A DNA stretch of 64,000 nt. Source: Prevotella sp. UBA2742. GTDB lineage: Bacteria; Bacteroidota; Bacteroidia; Bacteroidales; Bacteroidaceae. Shown here in pieces: positions 17,879 through 26,063 of this stretch. Positions within the stretch are counted from its first letter, which is position 1; the number at the start of each line of letters is the position of its first letter. The stretch covers positions 307,131-371,130 of the forward strand of contig DEJS01000010.1 in NCBI GenBank assembly GCA_002353485.1, given 5' to 3'. The notes under the pieces were generated by a model. The model was not told the origin of the DNA. It saw nothing but the letters and a program-made list of their open reading frames with translations, and did no database searches. The translations under genes were made by a program, and so were the position numbers.

Positions 17879-18856
17879 TCAGATGTTTATTTCCAGTTCC
17901 TTTCGCTCCTGTTCCTTGGCTTCTATGGCTCCGTAGGCGTAATAGTTGTGTACAAGCATCACCTGACTTACATAGAATGCAATGAAGCAACAGAGAGTAA
18001 AGGTGACGAAAGTAAGTGTGTTAATGTATGAGGGCATCCCCAGCGGATCACCTTTCAACAGACCCAAGTAGGCCGTTTGGCTGGCTATGTTTAGGATGTG
18101 TGCAGGCAACATAACCACCAGCTGCACCAATTGGACGGTGAGTGTGCTTACGAAAAATACCAAAAACAGCATGCCCCAATGGCGCATGCCTGAGGAATAG
18201 TGCTTTCTCAGGGTTTTCCGGAAAGAGCAAGGAGGTTCCATGATATATTTCATCAGCACATGCATCAGCGGCAGTGCCAGGGCAGCAGTGACGACGCACA
18301 TTATAAACGCAGTGGTCAGGGCAGTGATAAGTCGTCCGTGCAGCATATCAGGCTGCGTTTTGACAATGACCACTATCAGTGCCAACACCAGCAGGAAAGG
18401 CAGCAACGCCACCAGAAGCGTGGCAAACACCCCCTTCAGGGTTCGTCCCATCAGCCGTGGGCTGGCAGTCAGCCAACTCGGTGGAGTACTAATGCACCCC
18501 GTGTCCTTGTGTTCCTTGAGTTTTGCCAATATGGTAGCCGATCCTAAAGACAGCGTTGTTACAGATAGCAAAAGTAGCAGTAACAATACTAAGATGCTAG
18601 AAGAGTATTGTAATAATGGCTCTATGTAAACGCCTTGATAAGCAGTGACTTGCTGCATGATGGCTGTCGTTAGCTCCGGAATCCTGATAGCAGTCAGAGT
18701 GCCCAGTGCACCACATGTTATTGCATAGAGAAGAGCCATCTGCCAGGAGGCTTTGAAGAAGGCTCTGAAATGCTCGGTAAAGGTTCTGAAACCAACGGTC
18801 AGAACGCGTCGGTATGAGCGGGCTTTCAGTAGGTCTGTATCTTGTTGTTTGTCCAT
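17879..18856 (-). CDS. multi-pass inner membrane protein of unknown function
   Basis: This 325-residue protein has about six hydrophobic spans, for example near residues 42-60, 85-105, 140-165, 180-200 and 230-255, with a span near 280-305. It ends in a charged tail (EAKEQERKELEINI). I recognise no catalytic motif. Homologues in Bacteroidales have been annotated as hypothetical. It heads the hisB-peptidase operon behind a TACCTTTG promoter and is divergent from the Gfo/Idh/MocA gene. Function not assigned. Confidence 0.75.
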   Translation of the reverse strand: MDKQQDTDLLKARSYRRVLTVGFRTFTEHFRAFFKASWQMALLYAITCGALGTLTAIRIPELTTAIMQQVTAYQGVYIEPLLQYSSSILVLLLLLLLSVTTLSLGSATILAKLKEHKDTGCISTPPSWLTASPRLMGRTLKGVFATLLVALLPFLLVLALIVVIVKTQPDMLHGRLITALTTAFIMCVVTAALALPLMHVLMKYIMEPPCSFRKTLRKHYSSGMRHWGMLFLVFFVSTLTVQLVQLVVMLPAHILNIASQTAYLGLLKGDPLGMPSYINTLTFVTFTLCCFIAFYVSQVMLVHNYYAYGAIEAKEQERKELEINI

Positions 18857-18876
18857 TGTTTTGCGCTTTGATGCTG

Positions 18877-18935
18877 CAAAGGTACTAAAAATTAATAATA
18901 AAGAATGAAGAATTAAGAATTATTTCGTAACTTTG
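18877..18935. promoter_or_regulatory. divergent promoter region with AT-rich repeat
   Basis: On the minus strand TACCTTTG (18877-18884) drives the membrane-protein/hisB operon. On the plus strand TAACTTTG (18928-18935) drives the oxidoreductase gene. Between them lies a low-complexity AATGAAGAATTAAGAATTA spacer similar in style to 126-154. No well-spaced -33 TTTG is seen for either. Confidence 0.6.
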
Positions 18936-18953
18936 TGGCCAAATTGTGCTAAT

Positions 18954-19937
18954 ATGAAAATCATCAAGTGGGGCTTCATCGGTTGTGGTGACGTAGTAGA
19001 AAAAAAGAGCGGTCCGGCCTTTTCAGAGGTGGACGGTTCTTGTGTTGTTGCCGTGATGAGCCGCAGCGAGAGTCGTGCACGTAGTTATGCAGAGCGTTTC
19101 AAGGTGCCCAGGTGGTATACTGACGCCCAGGCGCTGATAGACGACGAGGAGGTAAATGCCGTATATATTGCTACACCTCCTTCGAGCCATGCCACGTATG
19201 CCATTATGGCAATGAAGGCTGGTAAGCCGGTGTATGTGGAGAAGCCGTTGGCATCTGCATACGAGGACTGCTTGCGTGTGAATCGGGTGTCTGAAGAGAC
19301 TGGTATTCCTTGCTTCGTGGCATATTATCGTAGATATCTGCCTTACTTCCTGAAGGTGAAGGAAATCCTGGAACGTGGTGTCATTGGCAACGTGGTGAAC
19401 GTACAGTTACGCTTTGCCGAGTCTCCACGCGAACACGATTATTATAAGGATGGAAAGTTGCCATGGCGTCTGCAGCCCGATGTGGCCGGTGGAGGTTATT
19501 TTTACGATTTGGCTCCTCACCAGTTAGACTTCCTGCAACAACTGTTTGGTGTTATTATAGAGGCTCGAGGTCTTTGCGCTAATCGTGGTGGCATTTACAG
19601 TGCAGAGGATTCTGTGAGTGCCTGTTTCCAGTTTGAGAATGGCTTGCCCGGTTCTGGCTCCTGGTGTTTTGTGGCTCACGAGTCAGCTCGTGAAGATCGC
19701 ATCGATGTGGTGGGCGAACGAGGCAGTGTCAGCTTTTCCGTATTCGACTATCAGCCTATCCGGCTTCATACCTCATATGGCGAAGAAAGCATAGCAGTGC
19801 CCAATCCGCCTTATGTACAGTACCCTATTGTTAAGAGTGTCATAGAGCATTTGCAAGGCATCAGCGTTTGTGACTGTACCAGCGTCTCGGCAACTCCTGT
19901 CAACTGGGTGTTGGACCGTATCTTGGGCAAATTCTGA
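18954..19937 (+). CDS. Gfo/Idh/MocA family oxidoreductase
   Basis: The 327-residue NAD(P)-dependent dehydrogenase has the Rossmann motif GFIGCGDV (7-14) and the family motif EKP at 96-98 (VYVEKPLA). The C-terminal alpha/beta substrate domain includes GGGYFYDLAPHQLDFLQ, where the conserved Asp-His pair of the active site lies. Substrate is probably a sugar, inositol or sugar-acid derivative, not decidable here. The TTG upstream at 18933 falls inside the -7 element, so the ATG at 18954 is the start. A DUF4421 gene begins 5 nt after the stop. Confidence 0.88.
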   Translation: MKIIKWGFIGCGDVVEKKSGPAFSEVDGSCVVAVMSRSESRARSYAERFKVPRWYTDAQALIDDEEVNAVYIATPPSSHATYAIMAMKAGKPVYVEKPLASAYEDCLRVNRVSEETGIPCFVAYYRRYLPYFLKVKEILERGVIGNVVNVQLRFAESPREHDYYKDGKLPWRLQPDVAGGGYFYDLAPHQLDFLQQLFGVIIEARGLCANRGGIYSAEDSVSACFQFENGLPGSGSWCFVAHESAREDRIDVVGERGSVSFSVFDYQPIRLHTSYGEESIAVPNPPYVQYPIVKSVIEHLQGISVCDCTSVSATPVNWVLDRILGKF

Positions 19938-19942
19938 CCATC

Positions 19943-21031
19943 ATGTGCAAAGAGCTAACCATACTAATGCTATTTTCTCTGAGCATGAGCGCTATGGCTT
20001 CTGATTCGCTGCGCGTGGAACAACCTCGCAAAGGGTGGATAGCTCGACTTATAGATGCTTTCAGTGATCAGGACACGGCATATGTGGAGCCGCAGCACTA
20101 TAACTGGGCTCTGATGGCGCAGTCCGTTATGACGTATGACTATTACCGCCTGAGTACTACGGGTGAAGGCGGGCAGTCTATCTCGTTTTCACCACAGACA
20201 GACATTCGCATTGGACCTTATTTTGGCTGGCGGTGGATATTCCTGGGACTCACCATCGACCTGCGTAACTTGAACATCTTTCATAAAAAGCCGAAGTTCG
20301 AGCTTGACGCCAGCATCTACAGTGCCCGTTTTGGAGCTGACGTCTTTTTTCGTCGGACGGTGAACGACTATCGAATACGTAGTGTCGACTTCGGTTCCAA
20401 TATAGATACGCATGCTCTGGAAGGCATTGATTTCGATGGGTTAGAGGTAAGTATTACAGGAGTTAACCTGTATTATATTTTCAACTATCGGCATTTCTCC
20501 TATCCTGCGGCCTTTGCACAGAGTTCGTGCCAAAAGATTAGCTGTGGCTCGTGGATGGCAGGATTGGGATATCTGAACAATCATATCGATTTTGACTATA
20601 ACCGGCTGGAGGCTTTGGCCAAACAACATTTAGGACAGGAGGTACAGTTGGACTCCAGCTTTAACTTCAAGAGCGTCAAGTATCGTGACGTGAGTGCCTC
20701 GGTGGGCTATGCCTATAATTGGGTGTTTGCGCGCAACTGGCTGTTCTGTAGTAGCTTGTCCATGGCATTGGCTTATAAGAATTCTTATTCTGAGAGCGAG
20801 CAGAACAATGCCAAGGGCTTCGACTTTGGTAACTTCAACATAGACGGCATAGGGCGTTTTGGGCTGGTTTGGAACAACACCAAGTGGTATGCAGGTGCAT
20901 CGGCCATAGTCAGGGCTTATAACTATCACAAGTCACGCTTTGCAGCGAACAACATCTTTGGCGATTTTAACTTCTATTTCGGCCTGAACTTCGGACCGAG
21001 AAAGGAATATAGGAAAAAGTTCAAGAATTAA
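19943..21031 (+). CDS. DUF4421 family exported protein (second copy)
   Basis: This 362-residue protein has a signal peptide (about residues 1-19, ending SMSAMA). The mature start KGWIARLIDAFSDQDTAYVEP matches the layout of the 1699-2868 protein (a WLVRTV-like helix, then a YIYVPE-like strand), and the rest alternates hydrophobic and polar residues as in an outer-membrane barrel. It is sandwiched between an oxidoreductase and a DUF1460 hydrolase with 5-nt gaps. Role unknown. Confidence 0.78.
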   Translation: MCKELTILMLFSLSMSAMASDSLRVEQPRKGWIARLIDAFSDQDTAYVEPQHYNWALMAQSVMTYDYYRLSTTGEGGQSISFSPQTDIRIGPYFGWRWIFLGLTIDLRNLNIFHKKPKFELDASIYSARFGADVFFRRTVNDYRIRSVDFGSNIDTHALEGIDFDGLEVSITGVNLYYIFNYRHFSYPAAFAQSSCQKISCGSWMAGLGYLNNHIDFDYNRLEALAKQHLGQEVQLDSSFNFKSVKYRDVSASVGYAYNWVFARNWLFCSSLSMALAYKNSYSESEQNNAKGFDFGNFNIDGIGRFGLVWNNTKWYAGASAIVRAYNYHKSRFAANNIFGDFNFYFGLNFGPRKEYRKKFKN

Positions 21032-21075
21032 TTGAAATGAGGACTGCTGTATATTATATTAATGTGAAGTGGGGA

Positions 21076-21918
21076 ATGAAGATACTTGTAGTAGCTTTCA
21101 TTCTTTCGTGTTTCCATTGTTTGGGCGCAGAGGCGCAGGTGACGTATGACCGCAAGGATAGCCTGACCGTCTGTCGCATACTAAAGCAGGCTGGTCGCAA
21201 GACTACTATGCTCGATCTGGCACGCCAGTTCATTGGAGTACCCTACGTGGCTCATACACTTGAGGTTAACGATGAGGAACAGCTTGTAGTGAATACGCGT
21301 GAATTGGATTGTACTACGCTCGTGGAGACTGTTGCAGCGCTGAAACTGTGTGTGCAGAAGGGGAAAAAAGGGTGGACTGATTATATCGAAGCCCTTCGTA
21401 TGCTACGCTATCGCGGGGGCGTTATCAATGGCTATCCATCACGGCTGCATTACTTCTCCGACTGGATTCGGGACAAGCACAAGATGAAGCTGGTCGCTGA
21501 TATACAGGGGCCTAACCCGCCTTATACTTCCGTACAAACCATCAAGGTGAACTATATGAGCGAACATCCGAAGGCATACAAGGCATTGAGAAAGAACCCT
21601 GAGTTGGTGGAAAAGATACGCCTTCAGGAAAAGTTGCTGACGGGGCAGAAGGTTCGCTACATTCCAAAGGATGCTATTCAGAACACGACGCTGATGCGCC
21701 AGACGGTGAAGGATGGAGATATACTGGCCATTACTTGTACGAAGGCCGGTCTGGATATAGCACACTTAGGGTTTGCAGTGTGGCGCAGTGACGGACTGCA
21801 TCTGCTGAATGCCTCCCAGATTCGACGCCAGGTTGTTGAGGAACCCATGTCCTTACGTTATTACTTGCGCAAGCATCCTACTTTCACAGGTATTCGTGTG
21901 GTTAGGTTAATGCCGTGA
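21076..21918 (+). CDS. DUF1460 N-acetylmuramoyl-L-alanine amidase-like / NlpC-P60-fold protein
   Basis: The 280-residue protein begins with a signal peptide (MKILVVAFILSCFHCLGAEA). A likely catalytic Cys79 sits in ELDCTTLVE and a His230 in DIAHLGFAVW, the arrangement of NlpC/P60-type peptidases of the DUF1460 family. It probably cuts stem peptides or the amide link of peptidoglycan in the periplasm. An ATG at 21037, 5 nt after the previous stop, would add 13 residues; I prefer 21076 because GUGGGGA precedes it and it starts the signal sequence. Confidence 0.8.
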   Translation: MKILVVAFILSCFHCLGAEAQVTYDRKDSLTVCRILKQAGRKTTMLDLARQFIGVPYVAHTLEVNDEEQLVVNTRELDCTTLVETVAALKLCVQKGKKGWTDYIEALRMLRYRGGVINGYPSRLHYFSDWIRDKHKMKLVADIQGPNPPYTSVQTIKVNYMSEHPKAYKALRKNPELVEKIRLQEKLLTGQKVRYIPKDAIQNTTLMRQTVKDGDILAITCTKAGLDIAHLGFAVWRSDGLHLLNASQIRRQVVEEPMSLRYYLRKHPTFTGIRVVRLMP

Positions 21919-21973
21919 GCTGTTAGATAGTGTATTTAATAATGTAGATAATTAATATTAAAACAGTATAAAT

Positions 21974-22366
21974 ATGGAACTACCCGATTTTATGAATTAT
22001 GCAAACAGGTTCTCGAAGCAGGACTTTGTTGAGAAAATTGCGCGTATCGCCAAGAGTGCTGGTGCAAAACTGGTGTATGCAGCTCTCATCCTATATTATA
22101 CGTTGCAGAGCGATAAGGTAAGTGCCACCAACAAGGCCATGATAATAGGGGCATTGGGCTACCTGATCAGTCCGCTCGACGTGGTGCCGGACGCTATCCC
22201 CATTGCAGGCCTGGCTGATGATTTGGGCGTGCTTGTGTTCGTACTGAAGAAGGTATGGACAGACGTTGACCCGGATATTCAGGTGAAGGCTCGTGAACGG
22301 CTGTCGAAGTGGTTCGACGAGGATGAGATAGAGGAGATTAACGACCTGTTTGGAGGTGAGAAGTGA
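21974..22366 (+). CDS. YkvA/DUF1232 family membrane-associated protein
   Basis: This 130-residue protein contains the DUF1232 core, including the diagnostic GALGYLISPLDVVPDAIPIAGLADD-type segment (about 60-83), flanked by a hydrophobic helix near 34-43 and an acidic tail. The family is small, widespread and of unknown function. The stop overlaps the next gene's GTG start (GTGA), so the pair is translationally coupled. Confidence 0.85.
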   Translation: MELPDFMNYANRFSKQDFVEKIARIAKSAGAKLVYAALILYYTLQSDKVSATNKAMIIGALGYLISPLDVVPDAIPIAGLADDLGVLVFVLKKVWTDVDPDIQVKARERLSKWFDEDEIEEINDLFGGEK

Positions 22367-23988
22367 TAAGTGAATATCAACTTCGGGTAACACCATATGT
22401 TGCTGCCAATGCCCAGGCACTGAGAGAGTTTGTCGCGCAGGAGTATGGTTTCGACGTGCGTACACTGACATCAGTGCGTATATTGCGTCGCAGCATAGAT
22501 GCCCGGCAGCGGACTGTCCATGTCAATCTGAAGGTACGTGCCTACATCAATGAACCTCCTCGGGAGGATGAGTATCAGCACACAGAGTATCCTGATGTTA
22601 CTGATTCCCCCCAGGTTATCGTGGTGGGGGCAGGCCCTGGCGGACTGTTCGCAGCATTGAGACTCATTGAGCTGGGGCTAAAGCCTATCGTAGTAGAGCG
22701 TGGCAAGAATGTTCGCGAACGCAAGAAAGACCTTGCGCAGATAGGGCGTACACAGATGGTGGATGCAGAGAGCAACTATTGTTTTGGCGAGGGTGGGGCA
22801 GGAGCCTACTCTGACGGGAAGTTGTATACTCGCTCGAAAAAGCGAGGCTCGATAGAGAAGATTCTCCATGTGTTCTGCCAGCATGGGGCCTCCACGCGTA
22901 TACTGGCTGATGCCCATCCGCATATTGGTACAGACAAGCTGCCTCGGGTCATAGAGAATATACGCTCCACCATTCTGCAATCAGGCGGCGAGGTACATTT
23001 CCAGACCAAGATGACACGCCTGATTACAAAAGGCGAGCGTGTAGTGGGGTGCTTGTGTGAGACAAGCCGCGACATGAATGGCAATAGCGTGACTAAGGAG
23101 TTCCTGGGTCCTGTTATATTGGCAACAGGCCACTCTGCCCGTGATGTCTACCGCTATTTAGCAGAGGCAGGCATCGACATTGAGTCCAAAGGCATAGCCG
23201 TTGGCGTGCGACTGGAACATCCGTCAGAACTGATAGACCAGATACAGTACCACTCTCCTAAAGGGCGTGGCCGTTGGCTGCCTGCTGCAGAGTATTCGTT
23301 TGTGACGCAGGTTGACGGTCGTGGAGTTTATTCCTTCTGTATGTGTCCTGGCGGGTTTGTAATTCCTGCTGCTACTGACAAGGAGCAGATTGTTGTCAAT
23401 GGAATGAGTCCCTCCAGCCGCGGCGGTCAGTGGTCAAACTCTGGGATGGTGGTTGAGATACGTCCGGAGGATGTGCAGAAAGAGGAAATGCAAATTGAGG
23501 GTGAAGGCAGGGAAGCTGCTGTTCCGGACAACTCTGCATTGTCGGTAATGTCCTTTCAGGAACGGCTGGAACGCATGTGCTGGCAACAAGGTAACCGGAA
23601 ACAGACGGCACCGGCGCAGCGTATGGCAGACTTCGTGAACGGACGTCTGAGCTACGACTTGCCTAAGAGTTCCTATGCCCCGGGGCTTCTGTCTTCGCCT
23701 CTGCACTTCTGGTTGCCCATGGGCGTAGGTCGCAGGCTTCAGGAAGGTTTCCGGCATTTTGGTCGTCAGAGTCATGGTTTTCTGACTAACGAAGCAGTAA
23801 TGATTGGCGTCGAGACGCGTACCTCCAGTCCTGTGCGTATAGTGCGTGATACAGATACTCTGATGCATATACGTCTGCAAGGGCTCTTCCCCTGTGGCGA
23901 GGGCGCCGGCTATGCGGGGGGGATTGTCTCGGCAGCTGTCGACGGTGAGCGCTGTGCAGACATGTGCTCTGCATACTTGAAACGTTAA
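22363..23988 (+). CDS. FAD-dependent oxidoreductase (COG2509-like)
   Basis: The 541-residue protein has an unusual N-terminal region of about 80 residues, then the FAD-binding motif VVGAGPGG (87-94) and ERGKNVRERKKD. The Gly-rich segment FGEGGAGAYSDGKLYTR follows, with ATGHSARD further on and the closing FPCGEGAGYAGGIVSAAVDG that places FAD. This matches the uncharacterised FAD-dependent dehydrogenase family of Bacteroidota; the substrate is unknown. The start is GTG, supported by a good GGAGGTGA ribosome site 10 nt upstream (unusual here) and overlap with the YkvA gene stop. Confidence 0.87.
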   Translation: MISEYQLRVTPYVAANAQALREFVAQEYGFDVRTLTSVRILRRSIDARQRTVHVNLKVRAYINEPPREDEYQHTEYPDVTDSPQVIVVGAGPGGLFAALRLIELGLKPIVVERGKNVRERKKDLAQIGRTQMVDAESNYCFGEGGAGAYSDGKLYTRSKKRGSIEKILHVFCQHGASTRILADAHPHIGTDKLPRVIENIRSTILQSGGEVHFQTKMTRLITKGERVVGCLCETSRDMNGNSVTKEFLGPVILATGHSARDVYRYLAEAGIDIESKGIAVGVRLEHPSELIDQIQYHSPKGRGRWLPAAEYSFVTQVDGRGVYSFCMCPGGFVIPAATDKEQIVVNGMSPSSRGGQWSNSGMVVEIRPEDVQKEEMQIEGEGREAAVPDNSALSVMSFQERLERMCWQQGNRKQTAPAQRMADFVNGRLSYDLPKSSYAPGLLSSPLHFWLPMGVGRRLQEGFRHFGRQSHGFLTNEAVMIGVETRTSSPVRIVRDTDTLMHIRLQGLFPCGEGAGYAGGIVSAAVDGERCADMCSAYLKR

Positions 23989-24005
23989 ATATGCCTAAAG
24001 AGTAG

Positions 24006-24035
24006 TTGCTGAATTCAAATAATATATTATCTTTG
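24006..24035 (+). promoter_or_regulatory. promoter for the DUF4301 gene
   Basis: TTG at 24006-24008, a 19-nt spacer, then TATCTTTG at 24028-24035. The start codon is 37 nt further on. Confidence 0.75.
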
Positions 24036-24072
24036 CAAAACAGTAAAAGGAACTATTAAATCCAATAAAGTT

Positions 24073-25590
24073 ATGCTATCACAACAAGACCTGAAACAAA
24101 TTGCTGAAAAAGGAATTTCTGAACAGCAAATCGAGCGCCAGTTAGGCGAGTTTAAAACTGGTTTCCCCTTTTTGAAATTGGAGGCTGCCGCTGCTATCGG
24201 TAAGGGCATTGTAGCCCCTACGGCAGGTGAGCGTCAGCAGTATATCGAAGCTTGGCAGCAGTATAAGAATGCCGGCCGGAAGGTGGTGAAGTTTGTACCG
24301 GCATCGGGTGCTGCCAGCCGTATGTTTAAAGACATGTTTGCCTTTGTGGATGCCAAGTACGATGTGCCCACGACCGACTTTGAGAAGAAGTATTTTGACA
24401 ACATTGAGAAGTTTGCTTTCTACGGTGAACTTGACGCCGCGTGTCAGAAGAACTGTGGTAAGGGCATTAAGGAGCTCATGTCTGCTGGCGACTATAAGGC
24501 CGTAGCGGCCCAGATGCTGAAGGCTGAGGGTCTGAACTACGGTCAGCTGCCCAAGGGACTGCTGCTGTTCCACAACTATTCCGAAGGTGCGCGTACCCCG
24601 ATGGAGGAGCATCTGGTAGAAGCTGCGCTCTATGCTGCTTCCAATGGCGAGGCCCATGTCCATTTCACCGTCTCGCACGAGCACATGGAGCTGTTCAAGC
24701 AGAAGGTAGCCCAGAAGGCTGACCTGTATGCACAGAAATACGGTATTAAGTATGACATCACCTTCTCAGAGCAAAAGCCCTCTACGGATACTATTGCAGC
24801 CAATCCTGACGGTACGCCGTTCCGCAACGCTGACGGAAGTCTACTCTTTCGTCCGGGTGGTCACGGAGCTCTTATCGAGAACCTTAACGAGATCGATGCC
24901 GACGTCATCTTCGTCAAGAACATAGATAACGTAGTGCCCGACCGTTTGAAGCAGGATACAGTAGAGTGGAAGCAGATTATAGCAGGCGTTCTTGTTACGT
25001 TGCAGCAGAAAGCCTTCGACTATCTGCGCCTGCTCGATACAGGTAAGTACACGCATGAGCAGATAGAGGACATTATTCGCTTCGTTCAGCAAGACCTATG
25101 TTGTCGGAAACAGGACATCAAGGAGTTAGAGGACGCAGAGCTGGTAATCTATCTGCGTAAGAAGCTGAACCGTCCTATGCGCGTCTGTGGCGTGGTGAAG
25201 AATGTGGGCGAGCCTGGCGGCGGCCCGTTCCTGACCTATAACCAGGACGGTACCGTGAGCCTGCAGATATTGGAGTCGAGCCAGATTGACAAGTCGAACA
25301 AGGAGTACATGGAGATGTTCACCAAGGGTACTCATTTCAACCCCGTCGACCTGGTATGTGCAGTGAAGGACTATCAGGGAAAGCCGTTCGACCTGCCCAA
25401 GTATGTCGACCCCACCACGGGCTTCATCTCGCAGAAGTCCAAGTCGGGCAAGGAGCTGCAGGCCCTGGAGCTGCCCGGTCTGTGGAACGGAGCCATGAGC
25501 GACTGGTCCACCGTCTTCGTAGAGGTGCCCCTGTCCACGTTCAACCCCGTTAAGACGGTCAACGACCTGCTGCGCGAACAGCATCAGTAA
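24073..25590 (+). CDS. DUF4301 family protein, nucleotidyltransferase-like
   Basis: This 505-residue cytoplasmic protein is of the Bacteroidota DUF4301 family. The segment VVKFVPASGAASRMFKDM (about 75-92) resembles the glycine-rich nucleotide-binding loop of sugar-nucleotide pyrophosphorylases, and HNYSEGARTPMEEHLVEAALYA plus FRPGGHGALIENLNE look like conserved substrate-binding regions. A UTP- or GTP-sugar-forming activity is plausible but unproven. It stands alone, with its own promoter and two terminator-like hairpins after it. Confidence 0.8.
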   Translation: MLSQQDLKQIAEKGISEQQIERQLGEFKTGFPFLKLEAAAAIGKGIVAPTAGERQQYIEAWQQYKNAGRKVVKFVPASGAASRMFKDMFAFVDAKYDVPTTDFEKKYFDNIEKFAFYGELDAACQKNCGKGIKELMSAGDYKAVAAQMLKAEGLNYGQLPKGLLLFHNYSEGARTPMEEHLVEAALYAASNGEAHVHFTVSHEHMELFKQKVAQKADLYAQKYGIKYDITFSEQKPSTDTIAANPDGTPFRNADGSLLFRPGGHGALIENLNEIDADVIFVKNIDNVVPDRLKQDTVEWKQIIAGVLVTLQQKAFDYLRLLDTGKYTHEQIEDIIRFVQQDLCCRKQDIKELEDAELVIYLRKKLNRPMRVCGVVKNVGEPGGGPFLTYNQDGTVSLQILESSQIDKSNKEYMEMFTKGTHFNPVDLVCAVKDYQGKPFDLPKYVDPTTGFISQKSKSGKELQALELPGLWNGAMSDWSTVFVEVPLSTFNPVKTVNDLLREQHQ

Positions 25591-25609
25591 TGAAGTATCA
25601 GTAAGCGCC

Positions 25610-25638
25610 AAATGTCCCTCAATTTGGGGGACATTTTT
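25610..25638 (+). terminator. terminator after the DUF4301 gene
   Basis: A 9-bp stem AAATGTCCC/GGGACATTT with a 9-nt loop is followed by further T residues. It lies 19 nt after the stop. Confidence 0.75.
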
Positions 25639-25643
25639 CATTT

Positions 25644-25703
25644 AGGTAGTGTCACTACCTATCTCACTAAATGCAGGGCGTCACGAAAACGCCCCGCATT
25701 TTC
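25644..25703 (+). terminator. palindrome and second terminator-like hairpin
   Basis: AGGTAGTG-T-CACTACCT (25644-25660) is a 17-nt near-perfect palindrome. It is followed by a hairpin AATGC(a)GGGCGT / ACGCCC(c)GCATT at 25670-25700 with TTT after it. The hairpin could be a back-up terminator; the palindrome could be an operator about 140 nt before the leu promoter. Confidence 0.5.
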
Positions 25704-25800
25704 TGCGTTAATTCTCCAAAATCCGTCTTTCGTTACAGTCTTTTTTCGTACCTTTTACTGCGTAGAAGTTACTCGGTGCATGAAAAAAGTCGCCCTTTTG

Positions 25801-25832
25801 TTTGGCTGTTTCGTGGAAATAGTGTAATTTTG
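25801..25832 (+). promoter_or_regulatory. leucine operon promoter
   Basis: TTTG at 25801-25804, a 20-nt spacer and TAATTTTG at 25825-25832. Predicted start of transcription is about 25838, giving a leader of roughly 225 nt before leuA. Confidence 0.8.
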
Positions 25833-25859
25833 CACCCGATTCAAGCAAAAAGTAAGTAA

Positions 25860-25940
25860 ATGAAGAATTTTAATCTGATTAGCTCGCTGATTATTATTCG
25901 ACTGCGTAAAGTGGTCGGAAGTGATAAGGCGTGCATGTAA
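25860..25940 (+). CDS. leucine operon leader peptide
   Basis: This 26-residue open frame lies just after the leu promoter, with AAGTAAGTAA before the ATG. It contains the run LIIIRLRKVV; 9 of 26 residues are Leu, Ile or Val. Its length, place and composition are those of an attenuator leader peptide: ribosome stalling at these codons would report shortage of charged branched-chain tRNAs. The stop is 28 nt before the terminator stem. No other role for the peptide is apparent. Confidence 0.82.
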   Translation: MKNFNLISSLIIIRLRKVVGSDKACM

Positions 25941-26004
25941 TTTGAAGGTATAAAGCAAACGAAATATGAGCCTTTCTCACTTCCGAGTGTGAAGGGCTTT
26001 TTTC
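25917..26004 (+). promoter_or_regulatory. leu attenuator (antiterminator and terminator)
   Basis: The terminator is AGCCTTTCTCACT / AGTGTGAAGGGCT with loop TCCG (25969-25998), 13 pairs with one mismatch, followed by six T. The upstream segment GGAAGTGATAAGGC (25917-25930), inside the leader-peptide gene, can pair with GCCTTTCTCACTTCC (25970-25984), one base short of perfect, destroying the terminator. A weaker earlier hairpin, TTCGAC (25897-25902) with GTCGGAA (25913-25919), could mask the antiterminator. A ribosome paused at the Leu/Ile codons leaves the antiterminator free; one at the stop codon covers it. Confidence 0.82.
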
Positions 26005-26063
26005 GTAGTCATAAGACAGGAACATATATTTTTTTTAACGACACAATATAAAACAGAACTAAG

